From Thalassospiraceae bacterium LMO-SO8 (GTDB lineage Bacteria > Pseudomonadota > Alphaproteobacteria > Rhodospirillales > Casp-alpha2), in NCBI GenBank assembly GCA_031655335.1, contig CP134226.1, forward strand, positions 3,778,001 to 3,842,000: a stretch of 64,000 bases of DNA, given 5' to 3'. Under the pieces are notes generated by a model. It searched no databases, was not told the origin of the DNA, and was given only the letters and a program-made list of their open reading frames with translations. Both the position numbers and the translations under genes were made by a program. Below, in pieces: positions 50,056-59,452 of this stretch (its first letter is position 1; the number at the start of each line of letters is the position of its first letter).

Positions 50056-51114
50056 TCAACGCCGGGCCTGATGCAGACACCACAACGCCGATGTCAGCAG
50101 CACCACGGCCCCGGCCTGATGCAGGGCGCCGAGGACGACCGGCACCGCCGTCAGCAGGGTCGCGATGCCGATCCCCGCCTGGGCGAGGACCGCAAGGACC
50201 ATGAACCCGGCCCCCTGCTTGACCCCCTGGGGGGCGTCGGACCGGCGCACGCCCACCCAGAACGCCCCGACAAGGCAGACCGTCGAGACGGCCAGAACCC
50301 GGTGATCGAACTGCACCGTCGCCCGGTCCTCGAAGAAATTCAGGTAAACCGGGCGCAGATGAAAGGCGTCGGCCGGCAACAGGCGGCCCTCCATCAGGGG
50401 AAACGTGTTGTACATCAACCCCGCGTCCAACCCGGCGACCAGCGCCCCGGAAAACACGGTCAGGAAGATGAATCCCAGCAATCCCGTGGCCCAGGCGGCA
50501 AACCGCGCCCGATTCTTAGGCACCACCGCATAGCGCGGCTGGAGGATGTCCAGCGCGGTCCACAGGGCGAACAGATAGATCGCCAGCGCCAGGGACAGAT
50601 GTGCGGCCAGACGGTACTGGCTGACCGACGGCTCGTCGACCAACCCGCTTTTCACCATGTACCAGCCCAGCACCCCCTGCAGCCCGCCGAGCACGAACAG
50701 AATGACGCATTTGCTTCGGACCGGGCCGTTCAGCCGCCCTTTGGCCAGGAACCAGGCGAAGGGGATGAAAAACACGACCCCGATGATGCGCCCGAACAGG
50801 CGGTGCAGATATTCCAGCCAGAAGATTTCCTGAAACCCGCTGAGGCTCATGCCCGCGTTGACATGCCGGTATTCCGGACTTTGCCGGTAGGCGTCGAAGG
50901 CGGCCTGCCAGGCGGCCTCGGTCAGGGGCGGCAGCCAGCCCGTAACCGGATGCCAGTCAACCATGGACAGGCCTGATTGGGTCAGGCGCGTCACCCCGCC
51001 GAGAACGACCATGGCGAAGACCATGGCGCAGATCATCAGCAGCCAGGTAGCGACAGGATCAAAAGCGCCGGGCCGGGGGTGGTTCGCCTCGCGGGTATCC
51101 GTGGCGGTGTTCAT
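50056..51114 (-). CDS. ctaA: Heme A synthase, COX15/CtaA family
   Basis: Converts heme O to heme A for cytochrome aa3 oxidases, in the inner membrane. The 352-residue protein has eight expected TM helices and the COX15 signatures TRLTQSGLSMVDWHPVTG and EYLHRLFGRIIG, containing the conserved heme-ligand His. The second His-containing region is QFDHRVLA. The length matches the alphaproteobacterial/mitochondrial form, with internal pseudo-symmetry. Divergent from cobA with 168 bp between starts. Two of its neighbours handle tetrapyrroles. Confidence 0.95.
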   Translation of the reverse strand: MNTATDTREANHPRPGAFDPVATWLLMICAMVFAMVVLGGVTRLTQSGLSMVDWHPVTGWLPPLTEAAWQAAFDAYRQSPEYRHVNAGMSLSGFQEIFWLEYLHRLFGRIIGVVFFIPFAWFLAKGRLNGPVRSKCVILFVLGGLQGVLGWYMVKSGLVDEPSVSQYRLAAHLSLALAIYLFALWTALDILQPRYAVVPKNRARFAAWATGLLGFIFLTVFSGALVAGLDAGLMYNTFPLMEGRLLPADAFHLRPVYLNFFEDRATVQFDHRVLAVSTVCLVGAFWVGVRRSDAPQGVKQGAGFMVLAVLAQAGIGIATLLTAVPVVLGALHQAGAVVLLTSALWCLHQARR

Positions 51115-51282
51115 CAGTGGGTTTCCACGTTTCCGGTTACATTCTTACAGTTGGGGGACGCCGAAAAGACCGTCGGCGCCATTGATTCGGTGGGAGTTTT
51201 GCACAATGGTGTGGCGCAGACGCCGCCGCACAGCCCCGCACGCCCTCGCGTCATATCGCAATCGCCCGACGAAGCCAACCGC

Positions 51283-52083
51283 ATGAACAGAAAATCTCCC
51301 CCCGCCGTCACCCCCGTCGCCATTGTCGGCGCCGGTCCGGGCGACCCGGATCTGCTGACGGTCAAGGGCCTGCGCCGCATCATGGGGGCCGACGTGGTGG
51401 TCTATGACAAGTTGGTGTCGGACGAGATTCTCGGCCTCATACCCGCTGGCGCCAGCCGCATTTTCGCCGGCAAGCAGGCGCGCAACCATCACATGCCGCA
51501 GGACGACATCAACGTCCTTCTCGTCAAGCTCGCGCGGTCCGGCCGCCGGGTCGTGCGGCTTAAGGGCGGTGATCCCTTCGTGTTCGGGCGCGGCGGCGAG
51601 GAAGCGCTGCATCTCACGCGGGAGAACATCCCCTTCGAAATCGTGCCGGGAATTACCTCGTCCGCCGCCTGTGCCGCCTATGCGGGGATTCCCCTGACCC
51701 ACCGGGGCCTTGCCCATAGCGTGCGTTTCATCACCGGCCATCTGGCGACCGAGGGGTCGCTGGAACTGGATTGGAACGGCCTGGCCGACCCGGAAACCAC
51801 CCTCGTCGTCTACATGGGCCTGACCAACTTGGCGGTGATCTGCGAACAATTGATCGGCCATGGCTTGGCCCCCGACACCCCCGCCGCCGCCATCAACCAG
51901 GGCACGCGCCCGCAACAGCGCACGGTGCATGCCGCGCTCAAGGATCTCGCCGGCGCGGTTGAACACGCGCAACTCGTGGGTGCCACGCTAGTGGTGATCG
52001 GCAAGGTCGCCGGCCTGGCCTCGGATCTGGATTGGTTCAATCCAGGCCGCATCGAAGACGGCGAAGCGGACAGCGGGGATTGA
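51283..52083 (+). CDS. cobA: Uroporphyrinogen-III C-methyltransferase
   Basis: SAM-dependent enzyme that makes precorrin-2, the branch precursor of siroheme and cobalamin. The 266-residue protein has the motifs GAGPGDPDLLTVKGLRR, LKGGDPFVFGRGGEE and PGITSSAACAAYAGIPLTHRG. There is no fused dehydrogenase/ferrochelatase, so it is CobA-like, not CysG-like. Siroheme is needed by sulfite reductase, which links it to the cysHDNC genes about 4 kb away. The start MNRKSPPAV is chosen. A longer frame to 50977 overlaps ctaA antisense and is not supported. Confidence 0.93.
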   Translation: MNRKSPPAVTPVAIVGAGPGDPDLLTVKGLRRIMGADVVVYDKLVSDEILGLIPAGASRIFAGKQARNHHMPQDDINVLLVKLARSGRRVVRLKGGDPFVFGRGGEEALHLTRENIPFEIVPGITSSAACAAYAGIPLTHRGLAHSVRFITGHLATEGSLELDWNGLADPETTLVVYMGLTNLAVICEQLIGHGLAPDTPAAAINQGTRPQQRTVHAALKDLAGAVEHAQLVGATLVVIGKVAGLASDLDWFNPGRIEDGEADSGD

Positions 52084-52110
52084 GCCCCCGTCCCTAGGCC
52101 TTTTTCAAAA

Positions 52111-55100
52111 TCAGATATTTCTGCCGAGGGCGCGGGCCAGGATCATGTAGACCTTGCCGACATCCGACGACAGGAAGGTCGTGCGCAGGATGTTGTCCGG
52201 ATCGCGTTTTGCGGCCTCGCGCAGCACCCTCTCGAACTCGCTGATATAGCGACCGGCATAGTCCCGGAATTCCGGGTTCTCGCGGTGCAGCTTGGCGATG
52301 GCGTCGAGCTTGGCCTTTTCCCGGAAGCCCAGCATCTTGCGGACGAAGACCCCCTTTTCACCCTGGTTGAACCGACGCCATTCGTCTTCGCTGATCGGGA
52401 CTTCCAGCGATCGGTTGAGATCGACCGCCACCGATTGCAGACGTTCCGTGACGAACCCCATCTGCTGTAGGAAGTCGGACGTCTGGACGTCCTCCTTGCG
52501 CTTGGTAAGGGTATCCAGGATCGAGCGCGCCTCGTCGGCGGCGAAGTGAAGCTGGCGCGACTGGGCTTCCAGATTGGTGCTGGTTTCCTGGGCGCGGCGG
52601 CCAAATTCACCGAGCGAGCGGTTGATGTTCTCCGCCTGATTACGCAACGCCGAATCCCATAGTCCGACCTTGGAAATGGCCTCGTCCGACGCCTTGCCAA
52701 GCTGGCGCCCTCGTTCGCTGATCGATTGGCCCAGGGCGGAAATGCTCTGTTCCGCCTGCCGGTAATTCGAGGACAGGTGATCCATCTGGCGGCGCAGCGT
52801 CTCGGCCGCACCGTCCATCTTGGTCAGAACCTTGTCGGCAAGGCCGCCGGCTTCGTCCGTATGGGCGCGGAGGCTTTCCGACAGACGGTTGATCTTTTCG
52901 CTGCTTTCGCGCCACAGACCGTCGGCCTCGGCCGAGGTCCGGGCCACCGCCTCGCCGGCCTGATCCAGGCGCTGGACGGCGCGCTCCGACACGCGGTCAA
53001 GCTGTTCGGCCCGGGTGTCGAGGGAATGGGACGCTTCGTCGACCCGCGACGTCAGGTCACGCGACACATTCTCCAGTTCGTCCAGGCGCGCCCGGAACTC
53101 GCGGCCCAGGTTCTTGAGCCCGGCCAGGGTACTGTCCGACATGCCTTCCAGTTCCACCGTGCGTTGGCGCAGCATCGTGCCGATGGCCTCGACCTGCCCC
53201 GATGCCCGCTCGACCACGCCGGTCAGTTGCTGCGACGACGAATGCAGGGAATCGGAAATCAGGGTCACCATGTTGGACGATTTGTCGACGGTTTGGGCAA
53301 CCTCGTTGGCGCGGCTTTGCAGCCCCTCGCCCACGCGCATGAGGCGCGCCGCCGCATCGTTGGCCATGCGCGTGACATTGACCGCCTGCTCCTGCAGGCG
53401 TTCTGAAAATCCGTGAAGATCCGTACCCGCGGTTTCCGACGCTTTCGTCACGTCGGCGGCCGAGGTGCGCATGACTGTCGACAGGCTGGTCAGGCGTTCG
53501 CGGGCATCCGTGACGGCCTGCTCCAACTCGCCCCGGTATTGCGTCAGCCCATTGCGGATGCCGGCCAGACGCGCCGTCGTGCGGTCGGAATCCGTGACCG
53601 CTTCCTGCACCACTTCCTTGACGACATCACCGATGGTGCCCAGGCGTGACACCGCATGATCGACCACTTCCTCGACCTTGGCGCTGCCCGCCGTGAGGGA
53701 GTCGGACGCCTCCGTCACCCGGTCCGACGCCCGCGCCGTCGCCTCGTCCAATTCGCCCGCCGCGTCCTTCAGGAAACGCCGGGCGCTGGCGATGCGTTCG
53801 TCGGTCAGGGTGCTGACCCGCTCCAGTTCCACCGTGCGCAGTTCCATGGCGTCGCGCAGGGCGTTCATCTTGCGGTTTGCGGCGTCCGACGTTTCCGACA
53901 CCGCCTCGCCCTGACGGAACAGGATTTCCGTGACCATGGACAGCAGGTTCGCCGCATGATCCGCCACTTCGCGGATCGCCCGCGACTGACCGTTCAGCGC
54001 GGCGCCGGCCTTGGTCATTTCGCCCACGGCCTCGGCCCCGGACACCTGTAGCCCCGTGGTGCCGCGCTTGACCGCATCCAGCGTCGCGCCGATCGCGGCG
54101 GTGGTCTGCGTCGAGGCAGCGACGATCTGTTCGAGGCGCCCGCGCATGGCCGCATCCAATTCGTGCAGCTGGCTCGCCGTCTCGTTGACCGCCGCATTGA
54201 CCTGATCGCCGGCCCCTTCGACGGCGCCCCCGGCGTTGCCGACCTGTTCGACCGCGCGCTGGGAAATCTCACGCAGGCGATCTGAATGGAAGCGCAGCAG
54301 GGCCGACACTTTTTCCAGGTTGGTGATGGCTTGGCCCGAGGCATCGCCGATCAGGGTCGACTGGCTGTTCATCTGGCCGCCCAATTGGCCCAGCCGTTCG
54401 ACGGCCTGGGTGCTGGCGTCCGTCAGGCCCAACAGGGTTTCCTGCAAGGCCTGAGCGGTGGTTTCGGCGCGTTGGGTCGATGCCTGAACCCGGTCCGCGC
54501 TATGCAGCAAGGCGCGTGTGACCGACGCGACATCGGCGGACCCCTTGTCGACGGTGCGGGCAAGGCTGGTTTCGGTTTCGCGCAGGCCCTCGATCAGACC
54601 CGTGACCCGGCCGTCCGCCGTGTCGGCGGCGGCGGAAAGATCGCCCTGACGGCGCATCAGGTCGGCGCCCACGGCGGCCAATCGGTTGGCGGCGGCATCC
54701 GCGGCATGGGCCAGTTCGTTGCGGCGCTGGGCCATTTCGCGGCCGAATTCCGTCAGCCGCTCGACCGCCTGATCGGCGACGCCGCGCAGGTCCTCGGACC
54801 GGCCGCGCAATTCGCCGCCGGCCTGTTCGGCGCGCGTGATGGTTCGGTCGGCGTTTTCGCCAAGCTCGCTGGTCGCCCGCTGCAGGTTGCCCGCGGCGGC
54901 ATCGGCCTGTTCGGCGACGCGCTGCGCCTGACCATGCAGGTTATCGACCTGCACCGACAGTCCATCGCCCGATTGGGTCAGGCGGCTGACCACGCGGTCG
55001 ACGGTTTCGGTAATGGCGGCGGCCTGGCGGCTCAGGCGCGTGCCGGCGTCGGTCGCCTGGACCACGGCCTGTTCGGTGACCGTCGCCAGCGCATCCGCGT

Positions 55101-56241
55101 TATCGCGCAACGTCGATGAAATCAGTGAAATCCGGTCGGAAACACGCCCGCCCAAGGCATCGAGCACATCGGCCTGACGGCCCAGGCCCAATTCCAGTTC
55201 CGTCGCCGCGTCCTTGGCGCGTTCCGCGCGCTGCGACAGGTCCTGGGCGCTATGGTCGAGCGTTCCCGCCGCCTCGGCGACCGATGCGTTGGCCTTGCCG
55301 GCGACATCCGCGATCTCGCCGATACGGCGCTCCAACAGGCTGTCGGCCTGAACACCGCGGGCCAGGGCCTCACGCGACACCGTGTCCAGGCGCTCCGTGC
55401 GGCGATCGAATGCCTCGGCCGCCTTCATGGTGCGATCCGATGCTTCCTGGGCGACACCGTCCAGTTCCTCGGCCCGGCGCTTCAGGGTCTGGATCATGTC
55501 CTCGGCGCGGGCCGAGGCACGGTCCGTCGTGACGGTCAGGCCATGGGCCTGTTCGAACAGGGTTTCGCCGGCGTCACGGGCCCGCTCGGCGGCGCGCTCC
55601 GAAGCCGAACTCAGGTCCGCCGTCTGCCGCTTCAGGGCATCGGCGACGGCATGGGCACGCAGGTCCGCGTCCTCGGACACCTGGGCGAGATCGCGGGTCC
55701 GATCGCGGATCAGGTCGCCCATGGCCTGGCCGCGACGCGCCGCCTCTTCCGAGGCGGACAGCAGTTCCTTGGTCTGATTGCGCAAGGAAGCCGTGATTTC
55801 CTGCATCCGGCTGTCGGCCCGGTCCGACGGATAAATCAGTTGTTTCAAATGACTGCGCAGGATGGCCGTTTCCTGACGCAATTGTCGGCCGCGCTCGAAA
55901 AAGGCGATCAGCATCCACAGGAAGGCGACCGGCGTGAAGGCGCCTGCGGCCAAGCCGCCGACCTCGTGAGGCAACAGTTCGGTCAGATTGCCGAGCCCCA
56001 GCGATTTTTCGATGAAATCCAGAACCAGGGCGAACCACAGCACGGTCAGCACGCCGCCCATCACGAGATGCAGCTTCCAGCGCAGATAGAACGGCGCGCG
56101 CCAGTCGTCGGGGGCCAGCAGGTCATCGACCTCGGGCAGAGCCGCGCGGGCCTGCGCCGACTTGCCGCCGACGGGCGTATCCCCGGAATTCGGGGCCGCG
56201 GCCTGTTTCGGGTTGCCTTGCTGCGATACCTGCTTCGCCAT
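52111..56241 (-). CDS. Large two-TM coiled-coil protein, TipN/GPR-like architecture
   Basis: A 1376-residue protein. After a short cytoplasmic N-terminus come TM1 (about 57-76) and TM2 (about 94-114), then more than 1100 residues of almost continuous alpha-helix. This has a recurring unit of about 35-38 residues (ASxRAxEAxxxLxxRTxELxxVSxxA) reminiscent of apolipoprotein-like repeats. A conserved-looking C-terminal domain (about 1256-1376, FLQQMGFVTERLQSVAVDLNRSLE to the end) follows. The architecture recalls TipN of Caulobacter and the growth pole ring protein of Agrobacterium, large coiled-coil polarity factors with N-terminal TM segments. A role in polar growth or division-site marking is inference; chemoreceptor-like HAMP or MCP signatures are absent. 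Its stop is 27 bp from convergent cobA. Confidence 0.6.
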   Translation of the reverse strand: MAKQVSQQGNPKQAAAPNSGDTPVGGKSAQARAALPEVDDLLAPDDWRAPFYLRWKLHLVMGGVLTVLWFALVLDFIEKSLGLGNLTELLPHEVGGLAAGAFTPVAFLWMLIAFFERGRQLRQETAILRSHLKQLIYPSDRADSRMQEITASLRNQTKELLSASEEAARRGQAMGDLIRDRTRDLAQVSEDADLRAHAVADALKRQTADLSSASERAAERARDAGETLFEQAHGLTVTTDRASARAEDMIQTLKRRAEELDGVAQEASDRTMKAAEAFDRRTERLDTVSREALARGVQADSLLERRIGEIADVAGKANASVAEAAGTLDHSAQDLSQRAERAKDAATELELGLGRQADVLDALGGRVSDRISLISSTLRDNADALATVTEQAVVQATDAGTRLSRQAAAITETVDRVVSRLTQSGDGLSVQVDNLHGQAQRVAEQADAAAGNLQRATSELGENADRTITRAEQAGGELRGRSEDLRGVADQAVERLTEFGREMAQRRNELAHAADAAANRLAAVGADLMRRQGDLSAAADTADGRVTGLIEGLRETETSLARTVDKGSADVASVTRALLHSADRVQASTQRAETTAQALQETLLGLTDASTQAVERLGQLGGQMNSQSTLIGDASGQAITNLEKVSALLRFHSDRLREISQRAVEQVGNAGGAVEGAGDQVNAAVNETASQLHELDAAMRGRLEQIVAASTQTTAAIGATLDAVKRGTTGLQVSGAEAVGEMTKAGAALNGQSRAIREVADHAANLLSMVTEILFRQGEAVSETSDAANRKMNALRDAMELRTVELERVSTLTDERIASARRFLKDAAGELDEATARASDRVTEASDSLTAGSAKVEEVVDHAVSRLGTIGDVVKEVVQEAVTDSDRTTARLAGIRNGLTQYRGELEQAVTDARERLTSLSTVMRTSAADVTKASETAGTDLHGFSERLQEQAVNVTRMANDAAARLMRVGEGLQSRANEVAQTVDKSSNMVTLISDSLHSSSQQLTGVVERASGQVEAIGTMLRQRTVELEGMSDSTLAGLKNLGREFRARLDELENVSRDLTSRVDEASHSLDTRAEQLDRVSERAVQRLDQAGEAVARTSAEADGLWRESSEKINRLSESLRAHTDEAGGLADKVLTKMDGAAETLRRQMDHLSSNYRQAEQSISALGQSISERGRQLGKASDEAISKVGLWDSALRNQAENINRSLGEFGRRAQETSTNLEAQSRQLHFAADEARSILDTLTKRKEDVQTSDFLQQMGFVTERLQSVAVDLNRSLEVPISEDEWRRFNQGEKGVFVRKMLGFREKAKLDAIAKLHRENPEFRDYAGRYISEFERVLREAAKRDPDNILRTTFLSSDVGKVYMILARALGRNI

Positions 56242-56274
56242 GGTTTGCGCCCTCCTTCACGGGCAAAACGCGCA

Positions 56275-56317
56275 AAAGGCATGATACACCCCCGCCCAGC
56301 GGGGGCGAAATGCCTTT
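56275..56317 (-). terminator. Hairpin terminator after the TAXI receptor gene
   Basis: On the minus strand a nested hairpin has an outer stem AAAGGCAT/ATGCCTTT (56275-56282 with 56310-56317) and an inner stem CCCCCGC/GCGGGGG. It is followed by a T-tract on that strand and lies between the TAXI and coiled-coil genes. Confidence 0.55.
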
Positions 56318-56420
56318 GGGTCAGCCCGTAGAATAGTGGAATCGTGGTTAAGGCAGGGTTAAAGGCAACTTCGGGAAAACGCTCTAATCAATTGTCCTAA
56401 AAGCGTAAACCCGCACCCGG

Positions 56421-57365
56421 TCATTGCAGCCCGATCTCGCTCAGGTATTTTCGCACACCCGGATGGATATGCCCCGGCGTCGGCGCCGCGAGGACGGTGT
56501 TTTCCGGTGTCGTCTCCCCCGCCTGCTTGAGCCGCCCCGACAATACGCCATGTCCCTGGTGCAGGGCCTTCGCCAGACGGTAGGCGACGTCGTCGGGCAG
56601 GTCGGCGCGGGCCAGCAGGAAACTGAAGGACGCCACGGAGGTCACGGCGTCCTTCTGCCCGTCGTAGGACCCGGCGGGCAGGGTGAAGGGTTTGAGGAAC
56701 GGATATTTGGCATTGACCATGGCGACGTCCGCATCGCTCAGGCCGACGAACCGCCCGCCGCCCTTCATGACCTTGACGAAACCGGGCCAGCCGACCCCGC
56801 CGCCCCAGAAACCCTCGACCCGGCCGTCCAGCAGCATGGGCGCCCCATCCCCCGCCTTGGCCAGGAAATGAGCCTGGAAATCCTTGTCCCGGTCCAGCCC
56901 CAGGGCCTCGGACACGTACTTGCCCAACAATGTCAGACCCGACGACTTGGTGCCCCAGGCGACCGGCTTTCCGACCAGATCACGGAACGACGCGGCCGGG
57001 CTGTCGCCGCGCACGGCGAACATGCCGAAGGTGGAATAGATGGCGGTGATGATCTTGAGGTCCGTGGGCGACCGGCCGACGCCGTTGAAGGCTTCATAGG
57101 CAGGCAGACTGGCGACCAGGGCCGTGTCGAGCTTTCCCGATTCCAGCAGGGGAATGTTCTCCCGGCTGCCCTTGGTGGCGACGGGCACGACATCCAGGCC
57201 CGCGTCGGTTTCGTTGATGACCTGCGCGGCGGCGGCGCCGAACACTTCGAACCCACCACCCTTGGTCGCCGTGCCGAGCGACACCTTGGTCCTGTCCGCC
57301 AGGGCGGCCCCCTGAAAACCAAGAACCAGAACACCAACCAGAACCAGTCGACCGAATGCCCGCAT
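56421..57365 (-). CDS. TAXI-family TRAP transporter solute-binding protein
   Basis: A 314-residue periplasmic binding protein. A signal peptide (MRAFGRLVLVGVLVLGFQGAALA) precedes the TAXI fold: VSLGTATKGGGFEVFGAAAAQVIN, residues of the clamshell and a C-terminal VRKYLSEIGL. TAXI proteins feed TRAP transporters carrying organic acids or related solutes. No TRAP permease gene lies in the window. I use ATG 57365, which has a GGGGGAC ribosome binding site and gives a clean signal peptide. The ligand is unknown. Confidence 0.85.
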   Translation of the reverse strand: MRAFGRLVLVGVLVLGFQGAALADRTKVSLGTATKGGGFEVFGAAAAQVINETDAGLDVVPVATKGSRENIPLLESGKLDTALVASLPAYEAFNGVGRSPTDLKIITAIYSTFGMFAVRGDSPAASFRDLVGKPVAWGTKSSGLTLLGKYVSEALGLDRDKDFQAHFLAKAGDGAPMLLDGRVEGFWGGGVGWPGFVKVMKGGGRFVGLSDADVAMVNAKYPFLKPFTLPAGSYDGQKDAVTSVASFSFLLARADLPDDVAYRLAKALHQGHGVLSGRLKQAGETTPENTVLAAPTPGHIHPGVRKYLSEIGLQ

Positions 57366-57461
57366 GACGTCCCCCGAAGCAAGGAATGATGACCGCAAAG
57401 TGTCTTCCCCCTTCCCGTTCCGGCGCAAGCGACGATTTCGTGAACGGCCCCGGCGGGCCGG

Positions 57462-58238
57462 TCAGACCATGTGCTGGCCGCCGGTCACCCAGATTTCCGT
57501 GCCGGTGACATAGCGGGCGTCGTCGGAACACAGATAGTGGATGGCCCCCGCCACGTCCGTGGGCGATCCCATCTTGTCCAAGGGAATGCGCGGGATCAGG
57601 GCCTCGTATTCGGGCTGGATCATATCCGTCTCGATCTCGCCCGGCGCCACCGCGTTGACCCGCACGCCAAGGGCGGCGAACTCGTTGGCCATCTCGCGGG
57701 TCAGGGCCGACAGAGCCGCCTTGGAAATGGAATAGGCCGATCCCGCGAAGGGATGGATCATGTGGCCGGCGATCGAGGTCACATTGACGATGGCGCCGTC
57801 GCCCTTGTGCAGGGCCGAGGCGAACCCCCGCGACAGGCGCAGCGGAGCCAGGAAGTTGAGATCGAAGACCTCCTGCCAGGCGCCCAGGTCGCCGTTGAGG
57901 CAGCCGAGCCGTTCCTTGAACGGCGTCTTGGGCGACATCCCGGCATTGTTGACCAGGGCCTCCAGCCGCCCTTCGGGCAGGGCCGCGTTGGCTTCCTTGA
58001 TGAAGTTTTCCAGGCTGTCCACGTCGGACAGGTCCGTCGGGATATGGCAGGTCCATTGCGGATCGCGCTTGCATTCCTCGGGCGTGTCTTCGCGCGAGCA
58101 AGTGATGATGTGCCAGCCGCGCGCCAGAAAGAACCGCGCCGTGGCATGGCCGATGCCGCGGCTGGCCCCGGTGATGACCACCGTGCGCACGCGCTGATCC
58201 GCCGCCGCTTCCGGCCGAGTGTCTCCGCTCCCTGTCAT
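57462..58238 (-). CDS. SDR-family oxidoreductase
   Basis: A 258-residue classical short-chain dehydrogenase/reductase. The Rossmann motif TGASRGIG (NAD(P) binding), NNAG, the catalytic Ser in NVTSIAG, Tyr-x3-Lys in YSISK and the C-terminal NAVAPGEIETDM are all present. These enzymes oxidise or reduce alcohols, sugars or lipids. The substrate is not recognisable from sequence. The family also includes 3-oxoacyl-ACP reductases, but the length and loops do not single one out. Cytoplasmic. Confidence 0.88.
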   Translation of the reverse strand: MTGSGDTRPEAAADQRVRTVVITGASRGIGHATARFFLARGWHIITCSREDTPEECKRDPQWTCHIPTDLSDVDSLENFIKEANAALPEGRLEALVNNAGMSPKTPFKERLGCLNGDLGAWQEVFDLNFLAPLRLSRGFASALHKGDGAIVNVTSIAGHMIHPFAGSAYSISKAALSALTREMANEFAALGVRVNAVAPGEIETDMIQPEYEALIPRIPLDKMGSPTDVAGAIHYLCSDDARYVTGTEIWVTGGQHMV

Positions 58239-58305
58239 GGGCAGGACGTTACGGCAAACGTCCAGGCTATTCCAGGGCCGGTTTGCCCTGTCCTATACTG
58301 CCGCC

Positions 58306-58881
58306 ATGTGCGCCCGTTACGAAATGTCGGCCAGCCCCCGCGCGATCATGGCGCAATTCCATCTGGACGCCCCACCGCCCGTGCCCAACACGGACGACAT
58401 GCGGCCGACGGACCAGGCCCTGATCATCGACGGCGCGGGCCCACGCCTGATGCGCTGGGGCCTTGCCGTGTCCTGGGGTAAGAAGCCGATGATCAACGCC
58501 CGGGCCGAAACCCTGGCGGAAAAGGCGACCTTCCGTCCGCTTTTGGAGCGGCGCTGCCTGGTGCCGATGACCGCCTATCTGGAATGGCGCATCGCCGACG
58601 ACGGCAGCAAGCGCAAGAACCGCATCGCCCCGGCGGCCGGACCGGCCGCCTTCGCCGGGCTGACCGACGGCGACGCCTTCACCATCGTCACCTGCGCCCC
58701 CGCCCCGGCCATCGCGCATATTCACAACCGCATGCCGGTGATCCTGGACGCCCAAGGGGCCGCCGCCTGGACGGACGACACGCAATCCTTCGCCACCGCC
58801 CGCGCGGCCCTGCATCCTTACGAAGGGGCGCTGATGTACGAGGAACAGACGCCCCAACGGGCGCAGGGCGAGTTGTTCTAG
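58306..58881 (+). CDS. SRAP-family DNA-protein crosslink protein (YedK/HMCES-like)
   Basis: A 191-residue protein of the SOS response-associated peptidase fold. Like YedK and human HMCES it would covalently trap abasic sites in single-stranded DNA through Cys2. Visible hallmarks are MCARYEMS (catalytic Cys after start Met), INARAET (Asn), YLEWR (Glu) and IHNRMPVIL (His). Start and first two residues are decisive because Cys2 must be N-terminal. Convergent with the acidic hypothetical gene, overlapping by 4 nt. Confidence 0.9.
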   Translation: MCARYEMSASPRAIMAQFHLDAPPPVPNTDDMRPTDQALIIDGAGPRLMRWGLAVSWGKKPMINARAETLAEKATFRPLLERRCLVPMTAYLEWRIADDGSKRKNRIAPAAGPAAFAGLTDGDAFTIVTCAPAPAIAHIHNRMPVILDAQGAAAWTDDTQSFATARAALHPYEGALMYEEQTPQRAQGELF

Positions 58882-59342
58882 TCGTTCTCGTTCTCGTCCT
58901 CATCCTCGTCATCGGCATAGGGGAAATTCAGCATCCCGCCACTTTCGTCGAAGGTCAGGCGGTGGACGATCTGCTCGCCGGCGTCGATCCCACCTTCTTC
59001 ATAATGGATCAGGGTCGCTTCGACGACCTCGGCCACGAAACCGCCAGTGATGGGGGCCAACAGGGTCTTGTCCTTCAGGAACGCCGGGTCATAGATGATG
59101 CGCGCCAGGCGCCGGTGGTTGCGGTCGACGAAACGCAGAAGCCGGTTGATGAATTCCTTCTTGGTCAGATAGGTCGGCATGAACCGCACCGTATCGGCCA
59201 ACACCAGATAAACCAGGTTGGGCATGCGTTCCGTGCGCGGGTCCTCGCCCAGCTTTTCCGCGATGTCGGCGAAATAGACGGCCTGGTCTTCTTCAAGCCC
59301 GCCCAGCGCGGCGGTCAGGATACGGCGGTGCACCTGGGACAT
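58878..59342 (-). CDS. Conserved-looking hypothetical protein with acidic C-terminus
   Basis: A 154-residue soluble protein, mostly helical (IARILYDPAFLKD, a RRILTAALGGL N-terminus, no TM or signal peptide). The tail reads DDEDEDENEND, which is highly acidic. I do not recognise the family. It is expressed opposite to the SRAP gene, with overlapping stops. No partner is obvious. Confidence 0.65.
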   Translation of the reverse strand: MSQVHRRILTAALGGLEEDQAVYFADIAEKLGEDPRTERMPNLVYLVLADTVRFMPTYLTKKEFINRLLRFVDRNHRRLARIIYDPAFLKDKTLLAPITGGFVAEVVEATLIHYEEGGIDAGEQIVHRLTFDESGGMLNFPYADDEDEDENEND

Positions 59343-59452
59343 GGGGGAACTGTCCGGATTCTCTGTCTTTGGCCGACCAATCTAACATGGCGGGCGGATG
59401 GTCACGACCCCCCGGTGACAGCAATTCTTGTGCCAGTTGGCGCCGTGGGCCG

